A DNA stretch of 64,000 nucleotides from Mycobacterium alsense (GTDB lineage: Bacteria; Actinomycetota; Actinomycetes; Mycobacteriales; Mycobacteriaceae). The notes under the pieces are model-generated. The model saw only the letters and a list, made by a program, of their open reading frames with translations, was not told the origin of the DNA and searched no databases. Shown here in pieces: positions 52,751 through 60,235 of this stretch. The position numbers and the translations under genes are program-made. Where the stretch lies: NCBI RefSeq assembly GCF_002086635.1, contig NZ_MVHD01000003.1:124001-188000 (forward strand), written 5' to 3'. The first letter of the stretch is position 1. The number at the start of each line of letters is the position of its first letter.

Positions 52751-53896
52751 ATGCGGGAGACAGTGATCGTCGAGGCGGTACGCACGGCGGTAGGAAAGCG
52801 AAACGCGGGCCTGTCCGGCATGCACGCCGCCGACCTGTCCGCGGTCGTCCTCAACGAACTGCTGGAACGCGCCGGCGTCGGGCCGGAGATCGTCGACGAC
52901 GTGATCTGGGGCTGTGTGTCCCAGGTCGGCGACCAGTCCAGCAACATCGGCCGCTACGCGGTGCTGGCCGCCGGCTGGCCGGAAACGATCCCCGGCACCA
53001 CCGTCAACCGGGCCTGCGGCTCCAGCCAGCAGGCGCTCGACTTCGCCGTGCAGGCGGTGGCGTCGGGTCAGCAGGACGTGGTCGTCGCCGGCGGCGTCGA
53101 GGTCATGAGCCGAGTCCCGTTGGGCTCGGCCCGTGCCACCGGCATGCCGTACGGGCCGAAAGTCCTTGCGCGCTATGACGATTTCTCCTTCAACCAGGGG
53201 CTGTCGGCGGAGATGATCGCCAAGAAGTGGGGATTTTCCCGCGGCCAGCTCGACGAATACTCGGCCCAGTCCCACGAGCGGGCGGCCGCGGCCCAGGACT
53301 CCGGAGCCTTCACCGACCAGATCGTCGCGGTGTTCACCGACGACGGCACGGTCGTCGCCGACGAGGGCATACGCCGCGGCACCACCGCCGAAAAGCTGGC
53401 GGCGCTCAAGCCCGCCTTCGTCGATGACGGCATGATCCATGCGGGCAATTCCTCGCAGATCTCCGACGGGGCCGCCGCGCTGCTGGTGACCACATCGGAG
53501 CTGGCCGTCGAGCTGGGTTTGACACCGCTGGTGCGCTACCGGGCCGGCGCCGTCACCGGGGCGGATCCGGTGCTGATGCTCACCGGGCCCATCCCGGCGA
53601 CCGAGAAGGTACTGGCCAAGGCCGGCGTCTCGCTCGCCGACGTGGGGGTCTTCGAGGTCAACGAGGCGTTCGCGCCGGTCCCGCTGGCCTGGCTGGCCGA
53701 GACGGGGGCCGACCCGCGTGCGGTCAACCCGCTGGGCGGCGCGATCGCGCTGGGCCACCCGCTGGGCGCCTCCGGCGCGGTGCTGATGACCCGCATGGCG
53801 CACCACATGCGCGACAACGGCATCCGCTACGGGCTGCAGACCATGTGCGAAGGCGGCGGCACGGCCAACGCCACTTTGGTCGAGCTCGTCTCCTGA
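52751..53896 (+). CDS. Thiolase (acetyl-CoA acyltransferase)
   Basis: A 381-residue thiolase with Cys89 as nucleophile (NRACGSSQQ), FEVNEAFAP, ALGHPLGASGAVL and TMCEGGGTAN with the second Cys. It cleaves a 3-oxoacyl-CoA, closing the set FadE-SDR-EchA-thiolase. ATG 52751 is used; GTG 52745 overlaps the EchA stop and is possible. The preceding long frame is antisense or out of family and is ignored. Confidence 0.92.
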   Translation: MRETVIVEAVRTAVGKRNAGLSGMHAADLSAVVLNELLERAGVGPEIVDDVIWGCVSQVGDQSSNIGRYAVLAAGWPETIPGTTVNRACGSSQQALDFAVQAVASGQQDVVVAGGVEVMSRVPLGSARATGMPYGPKVLARYDDFSFNQGLSAEMIAKKWGFSRGQLDEYSAQSHERAAAAQDSGAFTDQIVAVFTDDGTVVADEGIRRGTTAEKLAALKPAFVDDGMIHAGNSSQISDGAAALLVTTSELAVELGLTPLVRYRAGAVTGADPVLMLTGPIPATEKVLAKAGVSLADVGVFEVNEAFAPVPLAWLAETGADPRAVNPLGGAIALGHPLGASGAVLMTRMAHHMRDNGIRYGLQTMCEGGGTANATLVELVS

Positions 53897-53953
53897 CGTC
53901 CGCCGCAGTGCGGCAATCCCGAAGACCAGCAGTGGCTCTTGTCACGGCGGGCA

Positions 53954-53985
53954 AACCAACCTACTGTGTGTTCACTAGGTTGGTT
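53954..53985. promoter_or_regulatory. Operator upstream of TetR at 54013
   Basis: AACCAACCTA (53954-53963) and TAGGTTGGTT (53976-53985) are perfect 10-bp inverted arms separated by 12 nt, ending 27 nt before the TetR GTG. The size and position fit an autoregulatory TetR operator. It shares no sequence with the GAGAA-type sites. Confidence 0.65.
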
Positions 53986-54012
53986 CGGCCCACGAGTCGC
54001 GAAGGGAGTCCG

Positions 54013-54630
54013 GTGGCCGTCGCGCGGCGATACGACACGCTTCTCGCCAAGGGCGAGGACCGCAAACAGCGGATCCTCGACGTCGCGCAGCGCCTTCTCA
54101 CGCGCAACGGCTGGCGGAACACCACCCTCGCCCAGATCGCCGGCGAGGCCGGGGTCACCCCCGCCGGGCTCCTGCATCACTTCGAATCCAAGGAGCAGTT
54201 GCTGCACGCGGTCTTGGACGCCCGCGACCTGGACGACGACTCGCACGCCGATCGCGCCGGCGACCTCCTCGTGGACATCGCCCGGGTCGCCGACCGCTTC
54301 GATCGGGCGCCCGAGATGGTGGGCACCTTCACCGTGCTGCTGGTCGAAAACGTCCTCCCGGACGCCCCGCTGCACGATCGCATGCTGGCGCGGCAGCGGG
54401 AAGCGATCGACATCGTCGCCGAGCTCATCCGGCGCGGCCAGGCCGACGGTCGGTACCGCGCCGACATCGAGCCCAACGTCAAGGCGCTGGAAATTCTCGC
54501 GTTCGTCCACGGAATGGAAACGATATGGCTGCTCGACCCTTCGATACCCCTCAGCGATGTGTTCAAGGAGTACGCGGAGGCACTGGCCCGGGACTTCGCG
54601 ACGCCCAGGAACGCGGCGGCGCAGACGTAG
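54013..54630 (+). CDS. TetR-family regulator
   Basis: A 205-residue TetR protein: DRKQRILDVAQRLLTRNGWRNTTLAQIAGEAGVTPAGLLHHFESKEQLLHAVLD is the DNA-binding domain; the rest, with VENVLPDAPLHDRMLARQREAIDIVAELI, is a ligand-binding domain. GTG 54013 follows GAAGGGAG. The last codons lie in the 9-nt tandem repeat, so repeat changes could alter its end. It follows the thiolase gene on the same strand but has its own operator. Confidence 0.87.
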   Translation: MAVARRYDTLLAKGEDRKQRILDVAQRLLTRNGWRNTTLAQIAGEAGVTPAGLLHHFESKEQLLHAVLDARDLDDDSHADRAGDLLVDIARVADRFDRAPEMVGTFTVLLVENVLPDAPLHDRMLARQREAIDIVAELIRRGQADGRYRADIEPNVKALEILAFVHGMETIWLLDPSIPLSDVFKEYAEALARDFATPRNAAAQT

Positions 54631-54673
54631 CAGACATCGCAGACATCGCAGACATCGCGGACATAGCAGACAT
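54620..54673. repeat. 9-nt tandem repeat, six units
   Basis: Units of [A/C]GCAGACAT at 54629-54673 (five copies, one with GGACAT) plus a degenerate CGCAGACGT at 54620-54628. The TetR stop codon TAG (54628-54630) and the ATG of the next gene (54672-54674) both lie in or at the edge of the array. In the frame of the next gene it reads as an Ala-Asp-Ile repeat ending in Met. Confidence 0.85.
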
Positions 54674-55187
54674 GAGGTACCGGCTCGACGTCGTCGCGGC
54701 CTCTGTCGTCGACGTGGTGAGGTTCGCCGGCGGCTGGCTCTTCGACCGCGCGATGGCCGGATGGGACGTCACGGTGCTGTTGACCGACGAGGACGAACCC
54801 GATTCCCGCCCGCTGCAGATCCTCGGCGCCCGGGTGCTCGACCTCGACCACGCCCTGGCGGCGGCGGGGTCCCGCCCCCGCCCGCAGGCGCTGGCCGCCG
54901 CGGCGGACCTGCTCGGCTGCGACTCGCGCGTGCGGACCGGCGTCTTGCGCGCGCTCGACCAGGGCGTCACCGAGGTCACCCTGTGGGGCGACACCTGGCC
55001 CGCCGACCTCGACAGCCTCGCGCCGGTGCAGCATCGGCTGAGCATGGCCGCGAGCACCTTCAAGGGCCGCGCCCTCGCCGCCGCTCGGACCGGGGTGTCG
55101 CCCGGCACGGTCGGTGACATCGAAACCTTCCGGAGCGGGCTGCTGGCATGCCCGTCGGTGGCCGCCGACCTGGTTCCGGCCGGCTGA
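54672..55187 (+). CDS. Unknown protein
   Basis: A 171-residue protein I cannot assign. It has an ordered-looking first half with short hydrophobic strands (RLDVVAASVVDVVRFAGGWLFDRAMAGWDVTVLLTDEDEPDS, RPLQILGARVLDLDHALAA) and an Ala-rich helical second half. It has no metal, P-loop or membrane motif. ATG 54672 is formed by the last repeat unit; the frame is open through the repeat, so a longer protein starting upstream with Ala-Asp-Ile repeats is possible. It lies 41 nt after the TetR stop, on the same strand. Confidence 0.6.
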   Translation: MRYRLDVVAASVVDVVRFAGGWLFDRAMAGWDVTVLLTDEDEPDSRPLQILGARVLDLDHALAAAGSRPRPQALAAAADLLGCDSRVRTGVLRALDQGVTEVTLWGDTWPADLDSLAPVQHRLSMAASTFKGRALAAARTGVSPGTVGDIETFRSGLLACPSVAADLVPAG

Positions 55188-55253
55188 CCGCGCCCCGGGG
55201 CGCCCCCTTCGTTGACGCCGGCGAGGCCGTGTGGAAATGTAATACTCATCTCT

Positions 55254-55268
55254 GAGAGGCACATTCTC
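55254..55268. promoter_or_regulatory. Degenerate palindrome, site G
   Basis: GAGAGGCACATTCTC differs from the shared operator at one base of the left arm. It ends 26 nt before the P450 ATG and is followed by TAGAGAT, a possible -10. An outer ATCTCT/AGAGAT pair surrounds it. Confidence 0.45.
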
Positions 55269-55294
55269 ACTAGTAGAGATTCGAACGGAGCCAG

Positions 55295-56575
55295 ATGGTG
55301 AACGACTTCTCCGAGTTGGACTTTTTTCGCGGAAGCGAGCTGATCGAGGACCCGTACCCCTACTACGAGGCGCTGCGCCGGCAATGCCCGGTCGCGCGGG
55401 AAAGCCATCACAACGTCACCATGATCACCGGTTGGGACGAGGCGTGCGCGGTGCTCAACGACGCCAAGACGTGGTCCTCCTGCATCTCGGTGACCGGCCC
55501 CTTTCCCGGCTTCCCGGTATCCCTCGAGGGCCTGGGCGGCAGCGACATCACCGAGCTGATCGAGCAACACCGCGACAAGCTGCCCTTCAGCGACCAGCTG
55601 CCCACCCTCGACCCCCCGACCCACACCAACCACCGCGCCCTGCTGATGCGGCTGATCACGCCGAAGCGCCTGAAGGAGAACGAGGACGCCATGTGGGCGC
55701 TCGCCGACCAGGCCCTCGACGAGTTCCTGGCGCCCGGCCACGGCGATTGGATCAAGGGCTTCGCCGGCCCGTTCACGCTGCTGGTGATCGCCGACCTGCT
55801 GGGCGTGCCCACGGAGGATCGCGACAAATTCGTCAAAGGCATCCGCGACCAGTCGGGTGGCGGCGTGGGCGGCACCAAGGGCGAGCTGGCGCACAGCCCG
55901 CTGGAATTCCTCTACGGCCTGTTCTCCGACTACGTGCGGGACCGCCGCCGCGAGCCCCGCGACGACGTGCTGACCGGCCTCGCGACCGCCACGTACCCCG
56001 ACGGCTCGATTCCCGACGTCGAAGACGTGGCCCGCGTGGCCAGCAACGTGTTCTCGGCGGGCCAGGAGACCACCGTGCGGCTGCTCGGCGCCGCCCTGCA
56101 GACCATGGGTGAGCGGCCCGACATCCAGGCGCAGTTGCGCAAGGACCGCAGCCTGATCCCGAACTTCATCGAAGAGTCGCTGCGCCACGAGAGTCCCGTC
56201 AAGGGCGACTTCCGGATGAACCGGGTGCCCGTCAACGTCGGCGGCGTCGACCTGCCGTCGGGAACCACCGTGATGATCGTGCAGGCGGCGGCCAACCGGG
56301 ACCCGCGCCGGTTCGAAGACCCGGCCACGTTCGATCCGGCGCGCAAGAACGCCCGGCAGCACATCTCGTTCGGGCGGGGAATCCACAGCTGCCCCGGTGC
56401 GCCCCTGGCCCGCGCCGAAACCCGGGTGGCGATCGAGCGGCTGCTGGACCGAACCTCCGACATCAGGATCGACGAGCGCATGCACGGCCCGGCGAATGAG
56501 CGCCGCTATCAATACGTTCCGACCTATATCCTGCGCGGCCTGGCCGAGTTGCACCTGGAGTTCACGCCGGCATGA
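55295..56575 (+). CDS. Cytochrome P450
   Basis: A 426-residue P450: AGQETT (255-260), ExxR Glu294-Arg297, haem block FGRGIHSCPG with Cys366. N-terminal FSELDFFRGSELIEDPYPYYEALRRQCPV is typical. It is followed at once (4-nt overlap) by a 3Fe-4S ferredoxin and a DUF1330 protein, forming a three-gene operon. Site G lies upstream, linking it to the shared regulon if that site is real. Substrate unknown. Confidence 0.93.
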   Translation: MVNDFSELDFFRGSELIEDPYPYYEALRRQCPVARESHHNVTMITGWDEACAVLNDAKTWSSCISVTGPFPGFPVSLEGLGGSDITELIEQHRDKLPFSDQLPTLDPPTHTNHRALLMRLITPKRLKENEDAMWALADQALDEFLAPGHGDWIKGFAGPFTLLVIADLLGVPTEDRDKFVKGIRDQSGGGVGGTKGELAHSPLEFLYGLFSDYVRDRRREPRDDVLTGLATATYPDGSIPDVEDVARVASNVFSAGQETTVRLLGAALQTMGERPDIQAQLRKDRSLIPNFIEESLRHESPVKGDFRMNRVPVNVGGVDLPSGTTVMIVQAAANRDPRRFEDPATFDPARKNARQHISFGRGIHSCPGAPLARAETRVAIERLLDRTSDIRIDERMHGPANERRYQYVPTYILRGLAELHLEFTPA

Positions 56576-56766
56576 GGGTCTGGGTTGACGATCAGTGCTG
56601 CCGCGGCCACGGCGTGTGTGTGACCCTGTGTCCGGAGGTCTTCAGCCTGACCGAAGACGGTTACTCGGTGGCGATCGAGTCCGACGTGCCGACGGAATTC
56701 GAAGAAGCCACCCGGGAGGCCATTCAATGCTGCCCCGAGCAGGCCATCAGCGAGAAACCCAGCTAG
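56572..56766 (+). CDS. [3Fe-4S] ferredoxin, P450 partner
   Basis: A 64-residue ferredoxin with Cys10, Cys16 and Cys54-Pro in the 3Fe-4S pattern; additional Cys9, Cys20 and Cys53 give a possible extra or alternative ligand. The ATGA overlap with the P450 stop shows it is coupled to that gene and is its electron donor. Confidence 0.9.
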   Translation: MRVWVDDQCCRGHGVCVTLCPEVFSLTEDGYSVAIESDVPTEFEEATREAIQCCPEQAISEKPS

Positions 56767-56780
56767 CGAAGGAGATCCGA

Positions 56781-57074
56781 GTGGCGAACGGGCCAAAGGG
56801 CTACGTCATCCTCACCGAGGCCATCAGGGATGCCGAGGGCATGAAGGCCTACGCCCAGGCGGCGGGCGCGGCGATGGGTGGTGTCAAGGTTCTCGCGGTG
56901 GACACCAAACCCACAGTCCTCGAGGGCGGCTGGCACGGCGACCAGACCGTGGTGCTGGAGTTCGAATCGGTGGACGCCGCCCGCGCCTGGTACGAGTCGG
57001 AGGCCTACCAAAAGGCGGCGAAGCTGCGCCAAGCCGCCGCCGACTGCAACGCGGTCATCCTCAGCGGATTCTGA
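56781..57074 (+). CDS. DUF1330-family small protein
   Basis: A 97-residue protein: GYVILTEAIRDAEGMKAYAQAAGAAM, TVLEGGWHGDQTVVLEFESVDAARAWYESEAYQKAAKLRQAAADCNAVILSGF. This is the DUF1330 pattern, a small ferredoxin-like fold of unknown activity. GTG 56781 follows AAGGAGATCC and lies 14 nt after the ferredoxin. It may handle a P450 product. Confidence 0.85.
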   Translation: MANGPKGYVILTEAIRDAEGMKAYAQAAGAAMGGVKVLAVDTKPTVLEGGWHGDQTVVLEFESVDAARAWYESEAYQKAAKLRQAAADCNAVILSGF

Positions 57075-57099
57075 AACCCGTTCAACCAGAGCCCGATCG

Positions 57100-57291
57100 C
57101 TACTCCACGATGGAGATGGCCTGGCGCGGGCACTGACGGACGGCCTCGCGCACGTCCGACTCGATCTCCGGGGTGACCTCCGGTTGCAGGACGGTCAGCA
57201 TGTCGTCGTCGCCGAGGTGAAACACGTTCGGGTTGATGCCCATACACACCCCGTTGCTCTCGCACAGGCCCCAGTCAACCTCTATCTTCAT
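57100..57291 (-). CDS. [3Fe-4S] ferredoxin, P450 partner
   Basis: A 63-residue ferredoxin with Cys10, Cys16 and Cys54-Pro, three ligands only. It starts 10 nt after the stop of the leftward P450 gene and forms a pair with it. It converges with the DUF1330 gene with 25 nt between stops, which hold no clear hairpin. Confidence 0.9.
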   Translation of the reverse strand: MKIEVDWGLCESNGVCMGINPNVFHLGDDDMLTVLQPEVTPEIESDVREAVRQCPRQAISIVE

Positions 57292-57301
57292 TTCGGTATC
57301 C

Positions 57302-58504
57302 TCACCGCGCTACCCTCACCGGTACGTGCTTCCATCCTGCGACGTTTTGCATTTGGACGCGTTCGCATGCCGACCAGTCCACTTCGTAGCGGGGCATGAA
57401 GTCGAGCAGCCTGTCCAAAGCGATCGCACTCTCCATGCGGGCCAGTGCCGCGCCGAGGCAGCTGTGAATCCCGTAGCCGAATCCCATGTTCTGCGCCTCG
57501 GTGCGGTCGCGATCGATGTCGAACTTGTCGGGATCGGTCCAGGCTTCGGGGTCGCGGTTGGCCGCGCCATTGATGAGGAAGATCGGCTTTCCGGCCGGAA
57601 TCGTGACCCCGTGCAGGTAGACGTCCTTCATCGAGCGCCGAACCTGGTATTGGGACGGCGCTTCGTAGCGGAGCAATTCCTCGACCGCGGCGGGGATCTT
57701 GCTGCGGTCGTCGAGCAGCTTCTGCCACTGCTCGGGGAAGCGGGCGAACACGACGGGCGCATTGCCGACCAACTTGGTGACGGTCTCGGCGCCGGCGCCA
57801 CCCAACAGCGTTGCGAAGCCGGCGATTTCGAGGTCGTCCAGGTGTCGGGTCTCCCCGTTCTCGCAGTCCATCTCCGCCTCGATCAGCTTGGTGAACAGGT
57901 CGTCGCGCGGCTCGGCGCGGCGCTGCGTCACGAGATCGAAGTAGAGCATCGCGGTGTTGATGTTGGCCTGCATGCCCTTCTCGCCGACCTCGACCTGCCC
58001 GGGTTCTCGCGTCAGCCCCTCGTCGATCCAGTGGCGGACCTGCTGCGCGTGCTCCTCCGGCACCCCCAGCATGGTCGTGATCACCTCGACGGGGAACGGG
58101 GCGGAGAAGTCCTGCACGACGTCGAACCGCTCGGGATCGGCCGCGGCGAGGTACTTGTCGATCTTCTCGGTCACCATCTGCCGCTGCGATTCGATGGCGC
58201 GCGGCGTGAAGACCTTGTTGAGCAGGCTGCGCATGTGGCGGTGGTCGGGCGGGTCCATGAAGATGATCGACTGCGGCGGGCGTTCGCCGGACCGCACCAT
58301 CGACAGGTCGATGCCGTAGGCGGATGAATACGTCTCGAAGTCTTTGAGCCCCGCCGCCACATCCTCGTGCCGCGTCAACGCGTAGAAGTCGTATTCCTCG
58401 CTGTAATAGACCGGTGCCTCTTCCTGCATCCGGCGGTACGTGTCCCAGGCGCCGTTGAAAAATTCCTGGGAAAACGGATCGAAGACGATCCTGGCCTTTG
58501 TCAT
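57302..58504 (-). CDS. Cytochrome P450
   Basis: A 400-residue P450: GAGAET (236-241), ExxR Glu276-Arg279, FGYGIHSCLG with haem Cys349. N-terminal DPFSQEFFNGAWDTYRRMQEEAPVYYSEEYDFYALTRHEDV resembles that of the P450 at 38663. With the ferredoxin at 57100 it forms a leftward pair. Inverted repeats at 58531-58568 lie directly upstream and are a probable regulator site. Confidence 0.93.
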   Translation of the reverse strand: MTKARIVFDPFSQEFFNGAWDTYRRMQEEAPVYYSEEYDFYALTRHEDVAAGLKDFETYSSAYGIDLSMVRSGERPPQSIIFMDPPDHRHMRSLLNKVFTPRAIESQRQMVTEKIDKYLAAADPERFDVVQDFSAPFPVEVITTMLGVPEEHAQQVRHWIDEGLTREPGQVEVGEKGMQANINTAMLYFDLVTQRRAEPRDDLFTKLIEAEMDCENGETRHLDDLEIAGFATLLGGAGAETVTKLVGNAPVVFARFPEQWQKLLDDRSKIPAAVEELLRYEAPSQYQVRRSMKDVYLHGVTIPAGKPIFLINGAANRDPEAWTDPDKFDIDRDRTEAQNMGFGYGIHSCLGAALARMESAIALDRLLDFMPRYEVDWSACERVQMQNVAGWKHVPVRVAR

Positions 58505-58530
58505 TGCATCCTCCTCGACGGCAGGCTGGA

Positions 58531-58568
58531 ACCGTTACAGCGGATTGCCTGACTGTAACGTTAACGGT
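58531..58568. promoter_or_regulatory. Nested inverted repeats upstream of P450
   Basis: CGTTACAG (58533-58540) and CTGTAACG (58553-58560) are perfect inverted copies, and ACCGTTA (58531-58537) also pairs with TAACGGT (58562-58568). The centre of the right part is TAACGTTA, itself symmetric. The block is 26 nt upstream of the P450 start and looks like a two-dimer operator. Confidence 0.5.
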
Positions 58569-58610
58569 AGCGGTTTCGTGACGAAGCGAAAAGACCAAAA
58601 TGCCGTCATC

Positions 58611-59423
58611 TCAGACCTTCCCGGCCGTATTGGTGAGGCTGCCGACGACTCCGATGACGGCGTCCAGCGCACCGAGGTCGCCACCCATTTCCGCGGCCGT
58701 GCCCCGGGCGACGGCGACGTCCTTGCCGACGAATTCACCGGCCACGCCCACAAACGACGCGATCGAACCCGTGGCCGCGACGATGTCGAGCACCCGGCTG
58801 GTGGCGCTGCCGTGCGCGAGCGCGTCGAGCAGGGTCGGCTCCGGCACGCCGAGGCGCTCTCCCAGCCGGACCGACTCCGCCAGCAGCCCGATCTGAGCGG
58901 CGAACGAGGCATTGTTGACCAGCTTCACCTTCTGGCCGGCACCAACCGGCCCGACGTGCAGGACCGGGTCGCCGTAGCAGCCCAGCACGGGTCGCGCTCG
59001 TTCCACGGCCTCGGCGGCGCCGCCGACGAACAGCGTGAGTTTGCCGGCCGCGACGTCGTGCGGGCCGCCGCTGACCGGCGCGTCCAGGACGTCGATGTGG
59101 GCGGCGCGGGCGGCGACGGTCTCGATCGTCTTCGGGCTGGCGGTGGTGTGCACCACCAGCGTTGCGCCCGGCGCCATCGTGGCGGGCAGGGCGCCGTCCC
59201 GGCAGACCTGGCGCACCTGTGCGTCGGTGAACACGCAGACCACCACGACGTCGGCCCCCGCGCCGGCCTCGGCCGCGTCGCCCACCGCGCGGGCGCCCAG
59301 CCGTTCGAGTTCGGCCCGCCGCTGGTGCGTCCGCCCCAGTGCCCGCACCTCGTGACCGGCCTCGATCAGGCGCGCCACCATCGGACGACCCATCCGGCCC
59401 GCGCCGACGAACCCGACCCTCAT
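58611..59423 (-). CDS. NAD(P)-dependent beta-hydroxyacid dehydrogenase-like protein
   Basis: A 270-residue member of the 3-hydroxyisobutyrate / 6-phosphogluconate dehydrogenase family. GFVGAGRMGRPM is the NAD(P) motif, DAPVSGGPHDVAAGKLTLFVGG the substrate block, and GQKVKLVNN supplies the catalytic Lys. Together with its neighbour (59420, 4-nt overlap) it forms a tandem pair of paralogues about 30 percent alike by eye. It ends the leftward four-gene set starting at 62801. Confidence 0.85.
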   Translation of the reverse strand: MRVGFVGAGRMGRPMVARLIEAGHEVRALGRTHQRRAELERLGARAVGDAAEAGAGADVVVVCVFTDAQVRQVCRDGALPATMAPGATLVVHTTASPKTIETVAARAAHIDVLDAPVSGGPHDVAAGKLTLFVGGAAEAVERARPVLGCYGDPVLHVGPVGAGQKVKLVNNASFAAQIGLLAESVRLGERLGVPEPTLLDALAHGSATSRVLDIVAATGSIASFVGVAGEFVGKDVAVARGTAAEMGGDLGALDAVIGVVGSLTNTAGKV

Positions 59424-60235
59424 CGGGGATGCCCCATCATCGCCAGCGTCGCGTCGGCCGCATCGAGCACGGCGCCAGGGTCGGCCGCGGCCCGCCCGGC
59501 GAGCTCGGCGATCAACCGGACATCCTTTCGCAGCAGCGTGCCCGCCAACCCGGCCAGCCGCTCCAGGCCGCCGATCCCGCCAAGCGCGTTGAGCGCGAAG
59601 CTGTTCCCGCTGCCGCGCGCGACCACTTCGGTGAGCCGTTCCGGCGAGACGCCCAGCGAGTCGGCCAGCGTCAGCGCGGTCGCGGCCGTGCCCAGGTTGG
59701 CGGTGAACAGCAGGTTGTTGAGCAGTTTGGTGGTTTGCCCGGTCCCCACCCCGCCCAGGTGAACGACGGGATCGCCATATGTTTCGAAGACCGGACGGCA
59801 GCGCTCGACGACGTCGGCGTCGCCACCGACCATCACCAGCAGCCGCCCGTCACGTGCCGCTGGCCCGCCGCCGCTCACCGGCGCGTCGACGATCGAAACA
59901 CCCTTGGTCTCAGCCTTTTTCGCCAGCTTCCGGCACGTGTCGGGGTGCACGGTGCTGTGCACCGCGACGACGCTGCCGGCTTTCATCGCCGCCAGCAGCC
60001 CGCCCTCGCCGCCGGTGATTTCCTCGACGTCGGCGTCGCCGACCACGCACAGGCAGACCAGATCACTGGACGCGGCGAGGTCGGCCGGTGACGCGGCGAC
60101 CGTGGCCGGGGTGTCGGCGAACGGCTCGAGGGTCGCGGGCCTGCGCGCCCACAGAGTCGTGTCGTAGCCGCCCGCGACGATCCGCCGCGCCATGGGGCCG
60201 CCCTGGCTGCCCAGCCCGATGAATCCGACCCTCAC
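59420..60235 (-). CDS. NAD(P)-dependent beta-hydroxyacid dehydrogenase-like protein
   Basis: A 271-residue paralogue of the downstream gene. GFIGLGSQGGPM binds NAD(P), DAPVSGGGPAARDGRLLVMVGG binds substrate and GQTTKLLNN gives the Lys. Start and stop overlap both neighbours by 4 bases, so translation is coupled. The two paralogues may form a heteromer or act on successive or stereoisomeric substrates. Confidence 0.85.
   Translation of the reverse strand: MRVGFIGLGSQGGPMARRIVAGGYDTTLWARRPATLEPFADTPATVAASPADLAASSDLVCLCVVGDADVEEITGGEGGLLAAMKAGSVVAVHSTVHPDTCRKLAKKAETKGVSIVDAPVSGGGPAARDGRLLVMVGGDADVVERCRPVFETYGDPVVHLGGVGTGQTTKLLNNLLFTANLGTAATALTLADSLGVSPERLTEVVARGSGNSFALNALGGIGGLERLAGLAGTLLRKDVRLIAELAGRAAADPGAVLDAADATLAMMGHPR

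Noticed and set aside
54620..54673. Possible CRISPR-like array
   Set aside because: The repeats are 9-nt direct tandem units without spacers and no cas genes are near.
54563..56554. 663-residue open frame on the minus strand over a P450
   Set aside because: Antisense to a P450 with all signature motifs; the frame itself has none.
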